DNA of 28,457 nucleotides from an uncultured Bacilli bacterium (GTDB taxonomy: Bacteria; Bacillota_I; Bacilli_A; RF39; UBA660), in NCBI GenBank assembly GCA_934086145.1, contig CAKOHV010000025.1:1-28457 (forward strand), read 5' to 3'. The position numbers were made by a program, and so were the translations under genes. The notes below the pieces were generated by a model, which was not told where the DNA came from, did not search any database, and saw only the letters and a program-made list of their open reading frames with translations. Shown in pieces: positions 13,774-22,296 of the stretch (positions within the stretch are counted from its first letter, which is position 1; each line of letters opens with the position of its first letter).

Positions 13774-16700
13774 CTATTTTTTAAATCCGCTATTTATACT
13801 TTCTTCTACACTTTTTGTTTGTTCCAATTGAAGAAGATATGCTTTTAATGTTTGTTTCATTTTGTCGTAGCCATCTTCATCCATATTATTTGAAACAAAC
13901 TCATCATGTAAGTATTTTCCTTTTTCACTAGACATATGATTTTCTCCAAAATCCCACACTGTATATTTTTCTTTAAAGCTCGAGAAGTTTAAACCTTCTG
14001 AATTAGCAACAAAATCTTTTGCTGCCGCTACAAATGATCCGCCATTTTGTAGAACCCAGTTTTCAATTCCAACTCCGCCAAGTCCACCTTGGGCTTTTCC
14101 ACCACCAGCATGTTTTGGCTTATAACAATCCTTTAATACTTCTTTAGCAAGTATTATATTTTCTAAAATCTTATAATACTTTTCTTCATCTAATTGTTTA
14201 ATATTAGATAATCTATCTTTAATACATTCATCAGTTGAATAATCTAATTTGTCTGTTTTAGGAATAAGTGTTATATCAATTTTTACGTACTCTCCATTAT
14301 CTAATATTACTTTTTGATCTCGTATATTTCCGTTAGATTCAATTTTAATACCTGGAAAAGCTTCTTTAATTTTATTTAATAAAGAATTTTTTCTTTCAAC
14401 GTCAAACATTACAGATCTATCAACTCTCATTATGAAATCAAAATCATAATCTTCAGGTTTATTTGTTCCTCTTCCGGTTGAACCAGTATCAATTAATTCT
14501 AAATTGCCATTAGTAAGTTCCTCTGTTCTTCCTAGAATAATATTTAGACCAGTACTTTTTAACTTGTTATAAATACCTTCTCTTTTATTAGCTACTTCTT
14601 GCATAGCCATTTTTAAATCATCTGAATGAGATGTATAATCATCTAGTTCTTTAGCAAATGAATAATTTTTTTCTGTTCCATAATAACTTAATCCTTGCAT
14701 ATTATTTTTCATTTTTTCATATTCCTCTGGTGTAAATACTAACTTACCATTTTTATCAACTATAGGAATATAAAAACCATTCATTACTATTTCATATTTT
14801 ATTATATTCGTTTTCACATTTGTATCAACTACAAAAAAATCTATATCAGAAGAAGGAATTCCTGTTCTAACTCCAAAATGATTATCTCTTAATACTCCAG
14901 TATAAAATACTTCTAATTTATTGGAATCTATTTTATTATTTATACTTGTATTATTTAATTTCCCATCATTTTTTATAACAATCCATAAAGGTCCATATCC
15001 GCTTGATGCAAGTCTTCGATCAGTAAAAGCATCTTTAAAATTCGAATAATTTTCTGCTGCCATACATACATCTGCATCTAAAGGTGTAGCATCAGAAGAT
15101 GCAGCAGAACCTAAAAATTCTTGACATAAATTACCATTTTGTAAAATACTAGTTAAATAATTATAGTATTGCCCTTTATTTCCACTTAATCCTTTTATTA
15201 GATCTCCACTATTAATTAAAAAATCATTTTGATTTGCTCTTTCTATATTTCTTGTATTTGCTTTTTCTGTTTCTAAATTAATATATGATTCTAATTGGTC
15301 TATAGAATCTATTCCTATAAAATGAGTAAACATACTTACTATTCTATCAGGCAGTTTCTTTGTAGAAAAATTTCCTTCTTTCATAAAAAGATTCAATAAA
15401 TCATGGCAATCTTTTTGCATATCATTTTTTAAATTTCTCGGATTTAATCGTCCCTGTTGAGTACAATTATAAAGAGAATTTAAGTGAGCTAAATATTTTT
15501 GGAAAACAATTTTATCGTCATCATGTAAATCATCAAATTTTAATGCTCCTGATATTAAAGATTCCATTAACATGTTTCCATTTTTAATATCTTTAATATA
15601 ATTTTTTAATGAACGATTATTAGATTTTATAGAACATTTTAATAAATCATTAAATATCATTAATTCTTGAGCTTTCATAGACTTTAATGATAAAAGATTA
15701 GGTGATTTAACACCATGCAGTAATGATTTTTTATCCTTGTGTAACTTTTGAAAAATTTCGTATACTTTTCCAACATACGGAATATTATTTTTCATAAAAA
15801 TATCTTCTATATAGTTATATGTGTTTTCCCATTCATCTCGAGGCAAAATAACAATTTGTCTAAGTATCTCTCCTGATATTCTTCTAATTTCTGATGAATT
15901 TGATTTATCTATTTTATTAGTGAATTCCACACAATATAGTAAAGCATCTAAATCATCTATATTATAGCTTTCATCAGCATATATTGAAAACAAACTTGCT
16001 AAAGAGCTATTACTTAAATTCATAATATTTTTTTTAAAAGTTTTCCTTTGTTCTTCATCCAAATTATTAATTAGATTATTAATATTAGGATTAAAATAAC
16101 CGATTGTTTCAAAAAATGTCTTATTTTTACTATTAACATTCTCAATATTTGTAATAATATCACCAATATCCATTAAATCTAAATAATTAGAAAATCTTTT
16201 TATAACATCAAAAATATAATTTTCTTCTAGAAATTCGTTACGGCTATACACCAAACCTTGAAATTTTTTAGTTGTAAAATCATATTGTGATTTTATAGAT
16301 TTAACATTATTAATTAAAATTTTTTTGACACTGTCCTTATCTAATTTATCAATGTATTTTTCTATAAATAGTATTTGATCTTTTTTTTCAAACTTTCTAA
16401 CTGCAATGTATTCATAATTTAATGGAGTTAAAACTGACTCATATCTTGCTAAAAAATCATAAATTAAATCTTTATTATTAATCCGAAAAAGTACTCTGCA
16501 GTATCGGTCTTTAGATATTTTATCCTTATATTTTTCAAATGCATTTATCAATTTGGAATAATCAGAGAATCCAGACAATATGCTAGTTAAATCTTCAGGA
16601 GAAAAATCATCTTCCATCTTGTCTAAAAGATTACCTTTTATATTATCATTTAGACTTTTTATAAATTCTACGCAAAACTCCTTGGAAGAATTACTTATAA

Positions 16701-17115
16701 CATTACTTATAATATTCATATCATCTAATTCTTCGGGGTCTCTATTAAAAGTATCATCAATAAATTCCGAATCACTAGCTTTTAATCTATTAGCATATTT
16801 ATATAGATAATTTAATCTTGTATTAAAATCATCTATTTTATTAATAGCTTCAAGAAGATGACCAGGGTTAATTATATCTACAAAAATATCTATTAATTCA
16901 GGTAGTATTTCATTATTATTTTGAGAAAATATACTACCACTCTTCACTTTGAGCGATCTCTTAAAATAATTTTTATATTTTTGATATACTTCCAATCTAT
17001 CTTTCGGGACTAAATACATAGCATTTTTTTTAATAAATTTTACTATTTTATCTTCATCATCTAATAAGTCTAAATTAGAATAAAAATCAACTAAACTTAA
17101 TTGTACATTATTCAT
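13774..17115 (-). CDS. Giant multidomain protein with C-terminal nucleotidyltransferase
   Basis: 1113 residues from the ATG at 17115 (SD AAGGAGTGAT 5-8 nt upstream; the longer frame to 17145 has none). Residues 1 to about 630 are helix-rich, Asp/Asn/Leu/Lys-rich and match no family I recognise. Residues about 630-800 form a second unit with SILQNGNL (657-664), LGSAASSDATPLDAD (668-682), GYGPLWIVIK (707-716), RTGIPSSDID (750-759) and GFYIPIVDKNGKLVFT (780-795). The layout faintly recalls ADP-ribosyltransferase folds, but this is only a guess. Residues 860-1113 are a pol-beta-like nucleotidyltransferase: GSTGRGT (878-884), acidic Asp891/Asp893 in DYDFDF and a third Asp947 in VKIDITLIP, as in OAS, CD-NTase and archaeal CCA enzymes. 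GGLGGVGIENW and NGGSF (about 1010-1028) resemble the substrate-binding part of archaeal CCA/OAS-type enzymes. It is monocistronic with its own promoter and terminator. All catalytic acids are present, so activity is plausible; substrate and role are unknown. Confidence 0.8.
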   Translation of the reverse strand: MNNVQLSLVDFYSNLDLLDDEDKIVKFIKKNAMYLVPKDRLEVYQKYKNYFKRSLKVKSGSIFSQNNNEILPELIDIFVDIINPGHLLEAINKIDDFNTRLNYLYKYANRLKASDSEFIDDTFNRDPEELDDMNIISNVISNSSKEFCVEFIKSLNDNIKGNLLDKMEDDFSPEDLTSILSGFSDYSKLINAFEKYKDKISKDRYCRVLFRINNKDLIYDFLARYESVLTPLNYEYIAVRKFEKKDQILFIEKYIDKLDKDSVKKILINNVKSIKSQYDFTTKKFQGLVYSRNEFLEENYIFDVIKRFSNYLDLMDIGDIITNIENVNSKNKTFFETIGYFNPNINNLINNLDEEQRKTFKKNIMNLSNSSLASLFSIYADESYNIDDLDALLYCVEFTNKIDKSNSSEIRRISGEILRQIVILPRDEWENTYNYIEDIFMKNNIPYVGKVYEIFQKLHKDKKSLLHGVKSPNLLSLKSMKAQELMIFNDLLKCSIKSNNRSLKNYIKDIKNGNMLMESLISGALKFDDLHDDDKIVFQKYLAHLNSLYNCTQQGRLNPRNLKNDMQKDCHDLLNLFMKEGNFSTKKLPDRIVSMFTHFIGIDSIDQLESYINLETEKANTRNIERANQNDFLINSGDLIKGLSGNKGQYYNYLTSILQNGNLCQEFLGSAASSDATPLDADVCMAAENYSNFKDAFTDRRLASSGYGPLWIVIKNDGKLNNTSINNKIDSNKLEVFYTGVLRDNHFGVRTGIPSSDIDFFVVDTNVKTNIIKYEIVMNGFYIPIVDKNGKLVFTPEEYEKMKNNMQGLSYYGTEKNYSFAKELDDYTSHSDDLKMAMQEVANKREGIYNKLKSTGLNIILGRTEELTNGNLELIDTGSTGRGTNKPEDYDFDFIMRVDRSVMFDVERKNSLLNKIKEAFPGIKIESNGNIRDQKVILDNGEYVKIDITLIPKTDKLDYSTDECIKDRLSNIKQLDEEKYYKILENIILAKEVLKDCYKPKHAGGGKAQGGLGGVGIENWVLQNGGSFVAAAKDFVANSEGLNFSSFKEKYTVWDFGENHMSSEKGKYLHDEFVSNNMDEDGYDKMKQTLKAYLLQLEQTKSVEESINSGFKK

Positions 17116-17120
17116 GTTAT

Positions 17121-17141
17121 CACTCCTTATTATCAAGTATA
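17121..17141 (-). promoter_or_regulatory. Extended -10 promoter and SD of the giant gene
   Basis: Minus strand TGTTATACT (TG-N-TATACT, hexamer 17136-17141) without a good -35, then AAGGAGTGATAAC before the ATG. The untranslated leader would be under 20 nt. Confidence 0.5.
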
Positions 17142-17179
17142 ACACAAGATACGTTCTTTTTTCTTTTTTTGAGGAGATA

Positions 17180-17213
17180 AATTATCTAATATGGTAATCT
17201 TCACTAGATAATT
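17180..17213 (-). terminator. Hairpin after the tag gene
   Basis: AATTATCTA and TAGATAATT form a perfect 9-bp stem with a 16-nt loop 10 nt past the tag stop codon. There is no T tract directly after it, so termination is plausible but not certain. Confidence 0.4.
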
Positions 17214-17223
17214 CTTAAAAAGA

Positions 17224-17760
17224 TTATTTAGCCATAAAACACTCAGGAGTATGCGAATATATAATGCCAATAGCTTGTAAATACGAATAAATTATTGTTG
17301 AACCAACAAATTTCATGCCTCTTTTTATTAAATCTTTAGAAATACTATCGGATAATTCATTCGTTGTTTTATCAGATTCATAGATAATTTGATTATTAGT
17401 ATATTTTTTTAAGTAATTAGCAAAAGAGCCATATTCTTTTTGAATTTTTTGGAAGATTTGGGCATTGGTGATGCTCGCTCTAATTTTAAGCTTATTACGA
17501 ATAAGTCCCTTATTTCCAAGTAGTGATTGGATCTTAGCCTCATCGTAATTACATACTTTGGTAAGGTCAAAGTTATCATAGGCTTGGCGAAAGTTTGCTC
17601 TTTTGTTTAGAACACATTCCCAAGAAAGCCCAGCTTGAAAAGATTCAAGGATAAGCATTTCAAATAAGTAATGTTCATCTAAATTTAGTCTTCCCCATTC
17701 TTCATCATGATATTTTACATATAGTGGATTGGCTAAATTACACCATGGACAACGTTTCAT
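17224..17760 (-). CDS. tag: DNA-3-methyladenine glycosylase I
   Basis: 178 residues, the normal family length. It removes 3-methyladenine from alkylated DNA. It opens MKRCPWCNLANPLYVKYHDEEWG, with the Cys4/His17 pair of the zinc-snap motif; HTPECF near the end gives the remaining His/Cys ligands. The catalytic-pocket ESFQAGLSWECVLNKR segment and the KFVGSTIIYSYLQAIG segment are intact. ATG overlaps the ogt stop by 4 nt (ATGA). Operon order is nitroreductase, ogt, tag, combining two alkylation-repair activities. Confidence 0.95.
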   Translation of the reverse strand: MKRCPWCNLANPLYVKYHDEEWGRLNLDEHYLFEMLILESFQAGLSWECVLNKRANFRQAYDNFDLTKVCNYDEAKIQSLLGNKGLIRNKLKIRASITNAQIFQKIQKEYGSFANYLKKYTNNQIIYESDKTTNELSDSISKDLIKRGMKFVGSTIIYSYLQAIGIIYSHTPECFMAK

Positions 17761-18289
17761 AAAGCACTCCCCTTTTTAGGTATGGTAAACTCCGACATAT
17801 CGTGATGTTCTATTTCTAATAGTTTTATTTTGTTTTCAAGGCCGCCACCATAACCAGTAAGATTACCATTTGTACCAATGACGCGATGGCAAGGAATGAT
17901 TAGACAAAGAGGATTCCATCCAACAGCTTGACCAACGGCTTGAGCGGACATTCTTTTAATATTTTTTTGCTTAGCAATTTCTTGGGCAATGGCATGGTAT
18001 GTTGTAACTTCACCATAAGGTATTTTGTTCATAATATCAATAACCATTTGACGGAATGGTGTAAGGTTTTCAATTTGGTAAGGTGGCGTAAAGGGCGGAT
18101 TTTGACCACTAAAATAGATATCTAGCCATCTAAAAGTCTCTTTAAAAATGGGCAATTCTTTTTCCTCATAAATTTCTTGATGCTTTAAGGAATCACGACT
18201 TGACGAAACCACATACCTGTTAGATATTTACCATCACTACTTAGATAGATAGGACCGATTTTGGAATAATAAATTTGACGATAAGACAT
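17757..18289 (-). pseudogene. ogt: O6-methylguanine-DNA methyltransferase, frameshifted
   Basis: The protein is encoded in two frames. From ATG 18289 (SD GGAGAG 5-6 nt upstream) the first frame reads MSYRQIYYSKIGPIYLSSDG, then KYLTGMWF, and stops after 34 codons. The second frame continues SRDSLKHQEIYEEKELPIFK to the normal C-terminus. A 1-nt loss (or 2-nt gain) near 18200-18210 separates them. The catalytic part is intact: TPFRQMVIDIMNKIPYG, the helix-turn-helix RMSAQAVGQAVGWNP, the active-site PCHRV and the GYGGGLENK segment. Only a GTG at 18212 with no convincing SD could start the second frame alone. It is either a recent pseudogene or an assembly error. It sits 20 nt after the nitroreductase gene and overlaps tag. 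Confidence 0.85.
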
Positions 18290-18309
18290 ATTATCTCTCC
18301 TTATTTTTT

Positions 18310-18816
18310 TTAAAGATATTTTACGTATTCATTTAGTTCTTTACGAATATGATGGAATGGATTTAAAGGACAATCTTCCGTTTTATATCCAAGAGGGAGA
18401 AGACAAATGGGTTCAATGTTAGATGGGATGTTAAAGACTTCTTTTAAAATTTTTTTATCGAACATTTCAATCCAAATATTGTCTACTTGGTAGTTAGTAG
18501 CAGCAAGCATTAGATGCGTAGCCACAATACAAGCATCAGTTTCATAACTTGAATAATCATTATTCCTAAAAGCTTTTGTTTTATCACTACAAACTAGTAA
18601 AACAACTGGAGCATTATAGCGACATGGGCTAGCCATATCGACTTTAGCTAAACCTTCTTGACTAGTGATAACGTAAATAACTTGTGGCTGATTATTTTTA
18701 GCAGTCGGAGCAAGACGACCAACATTTAAAATATTATTTAAAGTTTCTTGAGCAATTGGTTTATCAGAAAACTTTCTAGTGGCGGTTCTTTCTTGAACAA
18801 CTTGAGTAAATTCCAT
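18310..18816 (-). CDS. Nitroreductase-family FMN oxidoreductase
   Basis: 168 residues, a short member of the family. The N-terminal FMN-binding pattern ERTATRKFSDKPI, followed by LNVGRLAPTAKNNQPQ, is clear. The middle DYSSYETDACIVATHLMLAA and the C-terminal PICLLPLGYKTEDCP match the family core. It probably reduces quinones or nitro compounds with NAD(P)H as a homodimer; the natural substrate is not readable. SD AAAGGAATG lies upstream of the ATG, and ogt follows after 20 nt in the same orientation, so it leads an operon with two alkylation-repair genes. Two short AAGG repeats and a TATAAT (18872-18877) lie upstream. Confidence 0.92.
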   Translation of the reverse strand: MEFTQVVQERTATRKFSDKPIAQETLNNILNVGRLAPTAKNNQPQVIYVITSQEGLAKVDMASPCRYNAPVVLLVCSDKTKAFRNNDYSSYETDACIVATHLMLAATNYQVDNIWIEMFDKKILKEVFNIPSNIEPICLLPLGYKTEDCPLNPFHHIRKELNEYVKYL

Positions 18817-19090
18817 TTTTTTTCATTCCTTTCAAATAAAGATTAAGTTAAATATAAGGTAAAAATAAAATATTATAAGATGCCTTACATTCTTAACCTT
18901 GGCCTTCCTTATCTTTATTTTATAACGACAATAGAACATAAGCAATAAATAAAAATTATTTTAAGGAAATGAATGATTAATTTATGATAAAAGTTTAAAT
19001 AGGAAATTTTGAAAATGATTCAAGTTAATATATTGATAGTTTGGGGTAATGAAACTAATTTGGATAGGTACAATAATTAGCTTGAGGAAA
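18817..19090. other. Intergenic region upstream of the nitroreductase operon
   Basis: No reading frame of note on either strand. A minus-strand TATAAT at 18872-18877 is the likely -10 for the nitroreductase operon, with only a poor -35 (AAGGTT). The stretch from about 18950 to 19090 shows no structure I can interpret. Confidence 0.45.
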
Positions 19091-19098
19091 GGATAAAA

Positions 19099-19124
19099 AA
19101 AAGGACTCCTTGAATGGTCCTTTT
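19099..19124 (-). terminator. Terminator of the second ABC transporter operon
   Basis: On the minus strand AAAAGGAC pairs with GTCCTTTT (8 bp, 10-nt loop) followed by more T, about 20 nt beyond the ATPase stop. Textbook intrinsic terminator. Confidence 0.85.
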
Positions 19125-19145
19125 GATTATAGTAAAAACATAATC

Positions 19146-19817
19146 TTATTTTTCTTTTTTCTGTTTTGTTAATTCATATACTACATCGGCTTGTTTACAA
19201 ACATTTTCTGAATGGGTAACAATGATAATACACTTATTTTGTTTTTTGGCTAGGTCCTTAAAAATCTTTAATATTTCATTTTCAGTGTCTTTATCAAGAT
19301 TACCGGTTGGCTCGTCAGCAATAATAATATCGGGATTGTAAGAAAGGCTTCGGGCGATGGCAACACGTTGCTGTTCGCCACCAGATAATTTTAGAATACG
19401 ACGATTGGCATAATTTTCTTTTAAGCCAACTGATTTTAGTAATTCGATAGCTTTTTGTTTTTTATTAATTCCTTTTAAATGATTAATATCCATAGAAAGA
19501 ATTATATTTTCTGAAGCAGTTAAGTGCGGTAATAAGTTATAACTTTGGAAGACAATCCCTATTGAACTATTGCGATACTTATCGAGATCAAGTTTACTAA
19601 GGTCTTGGTCTTTAAAATTTATTTGGCCTTCATATTTTTTTTCTAAACCGCTTATTAAAGATAAAAGGGTTGTTTTACCACTTCCACTCTTTCCTTTAAT
19701 AGCATATAGTTGGCCATTTTGAAATTCATAGTTGATGTTTTTAAAAACATATTCATCTTTTTTAGCATCACTATAACGATAAGCAACATCTTTTAATTTT
19801 AAAATTGACTCTTTCAT
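19146..19817 (-). CDS. MacB/LolD-type ABC transporter ATPase
   Basis: 223 residues. Walker A GKSGSGKTT (42-50), Q-loop IVFQSYN, signature LSGGEQQR, Walker B IIIADEPTG and H-loop IVTHSE are all present. It belongs to the ATPase branch that pairs with FtsX-domain permeases (LolCDE, MacB, SalX). The start codon overlaps the permease stop by one base (TAATG), with GGAGCG upstream, so the two subunits are coupled. The partner is the 521-aa permease. It is the last gene before a strong terminator. Confidence 0.94.
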   Translation of the reverse strand: MKESILKLKDVAYRYSDAKKDEYVFKNINYEFQNGQLYAIKGKSGSGKTTLLSLISGLEKKYEGQINFKDQDLSKLDLDKYRNSSIGIVFQSYNLLPHLTASENIILSMDINHLKGINKKQKAIELLKSVGLKENYANRRILKLSGGEQQRVAIARSLSYNPDIIIADEPTGNLDKDTENEILKIFKDLAKKQNKCIIIVTHSENVCKQADVVYELTKQKKEK

Positions 19818-21382
19818 TAACTACGCTCCTTTAAGATATTTAATGGTTGGAATCTAGCAATGGCGATACTAGCAGAAACACTACTGATAATTGTTAGGGC
19901 GATACCAATTGCTAATAGTTGAGCTAAGACTTTGAAATCGACAACTGCATTAATATCATCGACAGTTTCAATATTTATAGTTCCATTCATAGTATTAAAA
20001 TCAAAATTGTGATTTTTTTGGTTGCTATCATCAGGATTACCAAAGTTTTGCTTAATATTTTCTTGGTCACTAGTTGCATTATTTATTTCGGTCTGTAATA
20101 AGTTATTGGCTACTTTGACACTACAAGTAGCACCAATTCCTGCGCCTACTAAAAGACCAAAGATAGTGACAACAAGTAATTCGGTCATAAATTGAATAAC
20201 AACAAGGATTTTTTTCATACCAATAGTTCTTAAAACTCCTATTTCATATTTACGTTCACGAATATTAATCATATTTATGACTAGTAAAACGACACCTCCA
20301 ATGATAAGGGTAATAATTAAGAAGGTTGTAGCAAATTCTTTAACATTAGTTATAGATTTAGTAGCACTTTCAACCACTTCTAAGTTATTAGTAACACTAT
20401 AATAGCTGTTTAAGCCTTTCTCGGTTACTTCGTCAGCAAATTTATCAGCAACATCTTTACTTGTTAGAATGTATGTTGGCGTTGTTGTGACATTTAAGTC
20501 TTCGTCGTCACTCATAAGTTGTTCAACAAAAGCTGATGGTACAATAATTGTATTAGCTGAACTGGTAAACATATTGGTCATATCACTAGAAGTATCACTA
20601 TTTTCTTTATAGATACCGGTAATGGTTAAAGTATAAGTTTTATCTTCATCATTAGGATTAATTAAAGTAATTGTATCATTTACTTCTAGTTCATTTAAGG
20701 ATGCTAGTTCTTCACTAATTATACAATTGTAATTTTCGTCAGTACTCGTAAAGTCAGTAAAGATGCTACCACTAGTAATTGTGTAATTACCATCAATAAA
20801 ATCAGTCATAGATTCAAGGCTGGAATAGCCTTTGACTTGGAAAGCTCCATTGGCAGCTTTTTCATTAAAGATTTTTTCGGTTGTAGTTGTTTTTTTATTA
20901 GTTGTCGTTTGACTTCCACCACGGCCAAAGTCACCACCATTAGGCATTGGTCTAGTTTCAGTGGTTGTTTCGGTTTTGGTTGTTTCCTTAACAAGGCTGT
21001 CTGTCGCTTCGTCTAAATCTTTAGCATTCATATTAGTTTCATAGTAGTAATAATAATTTTTAACGTATTCTGAATCGCCAAAATTTTTGATTTCATCAAC
21101 AGTAAGAGATTTAATATTGTTAAAAGCTTCAATCATTTCTTCTTGGGAATTTTTTTCATCCCCCTCGCCTTTTAGTGATTCCATCAGATTCTGACGATTC
21201 ATGCCAATTGAAGCAGTAACTTCGTATTTATTTTCGTATGCTTCAACAATCTTATTAGCTGAATTACGAATGGCAAGAGTTATAGCACAAGCAGCGGATA
21301 TCACTGTAATGATTATGGCAATTAAGATATTACGACTTTTATTTCTTGTTATAGAAATCCAAGCATTTTTTAAAATATACAT
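19817..21382 (-). CDS. MacB-like ABC transporter permease with Thr-rich outer loop
   Basis: 521 residues. TM1 is at about 18-38. A large extracellular MacB-PCD-like domain follows (about 40-345). Three C-terminal helices form the FtsX domain (about 350-372, 395-420 and 486-508), with the conserved IRERKYEIGVLRTIGMKK between the first two. This four-helix design fits mechanotransmission-type exporters acting on peptides or lipid substrates. Residues 132-168 are very Thr-rich with a central GGDFGRGG; residues 110-114 are five Tyr. A second hydrophilic loop (about 435-475) is Asn/Asp-rich. Downstream of the HK/RR pair, separated by a strong hairpin, it is probably controlled by that system. SD AAAGGAAG supports the start. 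Confidence 0.9.
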   Translation of the reverse strand: MYILKNAWISITRNKSRNILIAIIITVISAACAITLAIRNSANKIVEAYENKYEVTASIGMNRQNLMESLKGEGDEKNSQEEMIEAFNNIKSLTVDEIKNFGDSEYVKNYYYYYETNMNAKDLDEATDSLVKETTKTETTTETRPMPNGGDFGRGGSQTTTNKKTTTTEKIFNEKAANGAFQVKGYSSLESMTDFIDGNYTITSGSIFTDFTSTDENYNCIISEELASLNELEVNDTITLINPNDEDKTYTLTITGIYKENSDTSSDMTNMFTSSANTIIVPSAFVEQLMSDDEDLNVTTTPTYILTSKDVADKFADEVTEKGLNSYYSVTNNLEVVESATKSITNVKEFATTFLIITLIIGGVVLLVINMINIRERKYEIGVLRTIGMKKILVVIQFMTELLVVTIFGLLVGAGIGATCSVKVANNLLQTEINNATSDQENIKQNFGNPDDSNQKNHNFDFNTMNGTINIETVDDINAVVDFKVLAQLLAIGIALTIISSVSASIAIARFQPLNILKERS

Positions 21383-21443
21383 ATTTTTCTTCCTTTCGTT
21401 TAAAAGTATATTATGGCTTTTTGAAATTTTTATTAAGAATTTC

Positions 21444-21499
21444 TAAACAAAAAATAAATAAATTAAACAATTTATAAAAATTATAAAGAAGTTAAACAA
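21444..21499. repeat. Three TAAACAA direct repeats before the permease gene
   Basis: TAAACAA occurs at 21444-21450, 21464-21470 and 21493-21499 (reads TTGTTTA on the transcribed sense), about 20 and 29 bp apart. It lies between the terminator and the permease start. Candidate binding sites for the adjacent OmpR-type regulator; the background is very A/T-rich, so chance is possible. Confidence 0.35.
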
Positions 21500-21570
21500 T
21501 CAAATTATTTTTTTTATAACATTTGAAGATTAAAATAATATTAGATAGAAAGTAATTAATTTTTCCTAAA

Positions 21571-21623
21571 TAAAATAAGTAATTTAAACCCTTTGAAATG
21601 ATAGGTTTAAATTACTTATTTTA
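21571..21623 (-). terminator. 20-bp perfect hairpin at the end of the response regulator gene
   Basis: Positions 21571-21590 (ending AATTTAAACC) are the exact reverse complement of 21604-21623, with a 13-nt loop. The right arm covers the last codons and the stop of the response regulator. On the minus strand the stem ends in TTTTATTT. It separates the kinase/regulator unit from the ABC genes, so these need their own promoter or read-through. Confidence 0.75.
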
Positions 21624-22296
21624 AGTTTAAACGATAGCCAACTTTCCAGATCGTTTCTATTATTTGCGGAGAAGATGGATTTTCTTCGATTTTTTCACGT
21701 AAACGGTTAATATGAACGGTAACAGTTGCTTCATCAGCATCAGAGTCCATTCCCCAGACAGCTTCAAAGAGGTCTTCCTTGGATATGACACGATTAGCAT
21801 GGGTCGCTAAATATTTTAATAATTCAAATTCTTTATTAGGTAGTTTTAGCTCTTGGCTTCCTTTGAAAACTTGATACTTTTGCGGAATTATTTTTAAATC
21901 ATTGATAAAGATTTCATCGCCAATGTTTTTATGTCTTTTATAACTATTTAAACTAGCTTGGACACGAGCTACTAAGATAGCTGGATCAAATGGTTTAGTA
22001 ATATAATCATCACTTCCTAGACCGAGACCTCTTATAATGTCATAAGAATCATCTTTAGCTGTTACCATGATAATAGGAATATCACTGAATTTACGGATTT
22101 CTTTACAGATTTCAAAGCCATTTAAATTAGGCAACATTAAATCGAGAATGATTAAATCATAATTATTTTTATTAATGATTGGCAAAGCTTTATTACCATC
22201 ATCAATGATATCAACAGAAAAATTATTAATTTCTAAATAATCTTTTTCTAAAGAGGCAATATCATAGTCATCTTCAATTATTAAAATTTTATTCAT
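21616..22296 (-). CDS. OmpR/PhoB-family response regulator
   Basis: 226 residues. The receiver domain has Glu8/Asp9/Asp10, phospho-acceptor Asp52 (LIILDLMLPNLNG), the Thr of MVTAKD and Lys in YITKPFDP. The winged-helix domain (about 130-226) contains LPNKEFELLKYLATH and the recognition helix ATVTVHINRLREKIE. The start overlaps the kinase end by 8 nt and has AGGAGG upstream. It should be the partner of that kinase. The neighbouring ABC genes are the natural target; this is inferred from context. Confidence 0.94.
   Translation of the reverse strand: MNKILIIEDDYDIASLEKDYLEINNFSVDIIDDGNKALPIINKNNYDLIILDLMLPNLNGFEICKEIRKFSDIPIIMVTAKDDSYDIIRGLGLGSDDYITKPFDPAILVARVQASLNSYKRHKNIGDEIFINDLKIIPQKYQVFKGSQELKLPNKEFELLKYLATHANRVISKEDLFEAVWGMDSDADEATVTVHINRLREKIEENPSSPQIIETIWKVGYRLNLK

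Noticed and set aside
16580..16810. Plus-strand 76-codon frame inside the giant gene
   Set aside because: Antisense shadow with no SD or promoter.
13774..17115. CBASS operon
   Set aside because: The nucleotidyltransferase domain is OAS/CD-NTase-like, but no separate effector or Cap gene lies next to it, so a CBASS label is not supported.
20806..20994. Minus-strand frame in the permease gene, rich in Lys/Gln/Pro
   Set aside because: It is the Thr-codon-rich loop read in another frame.
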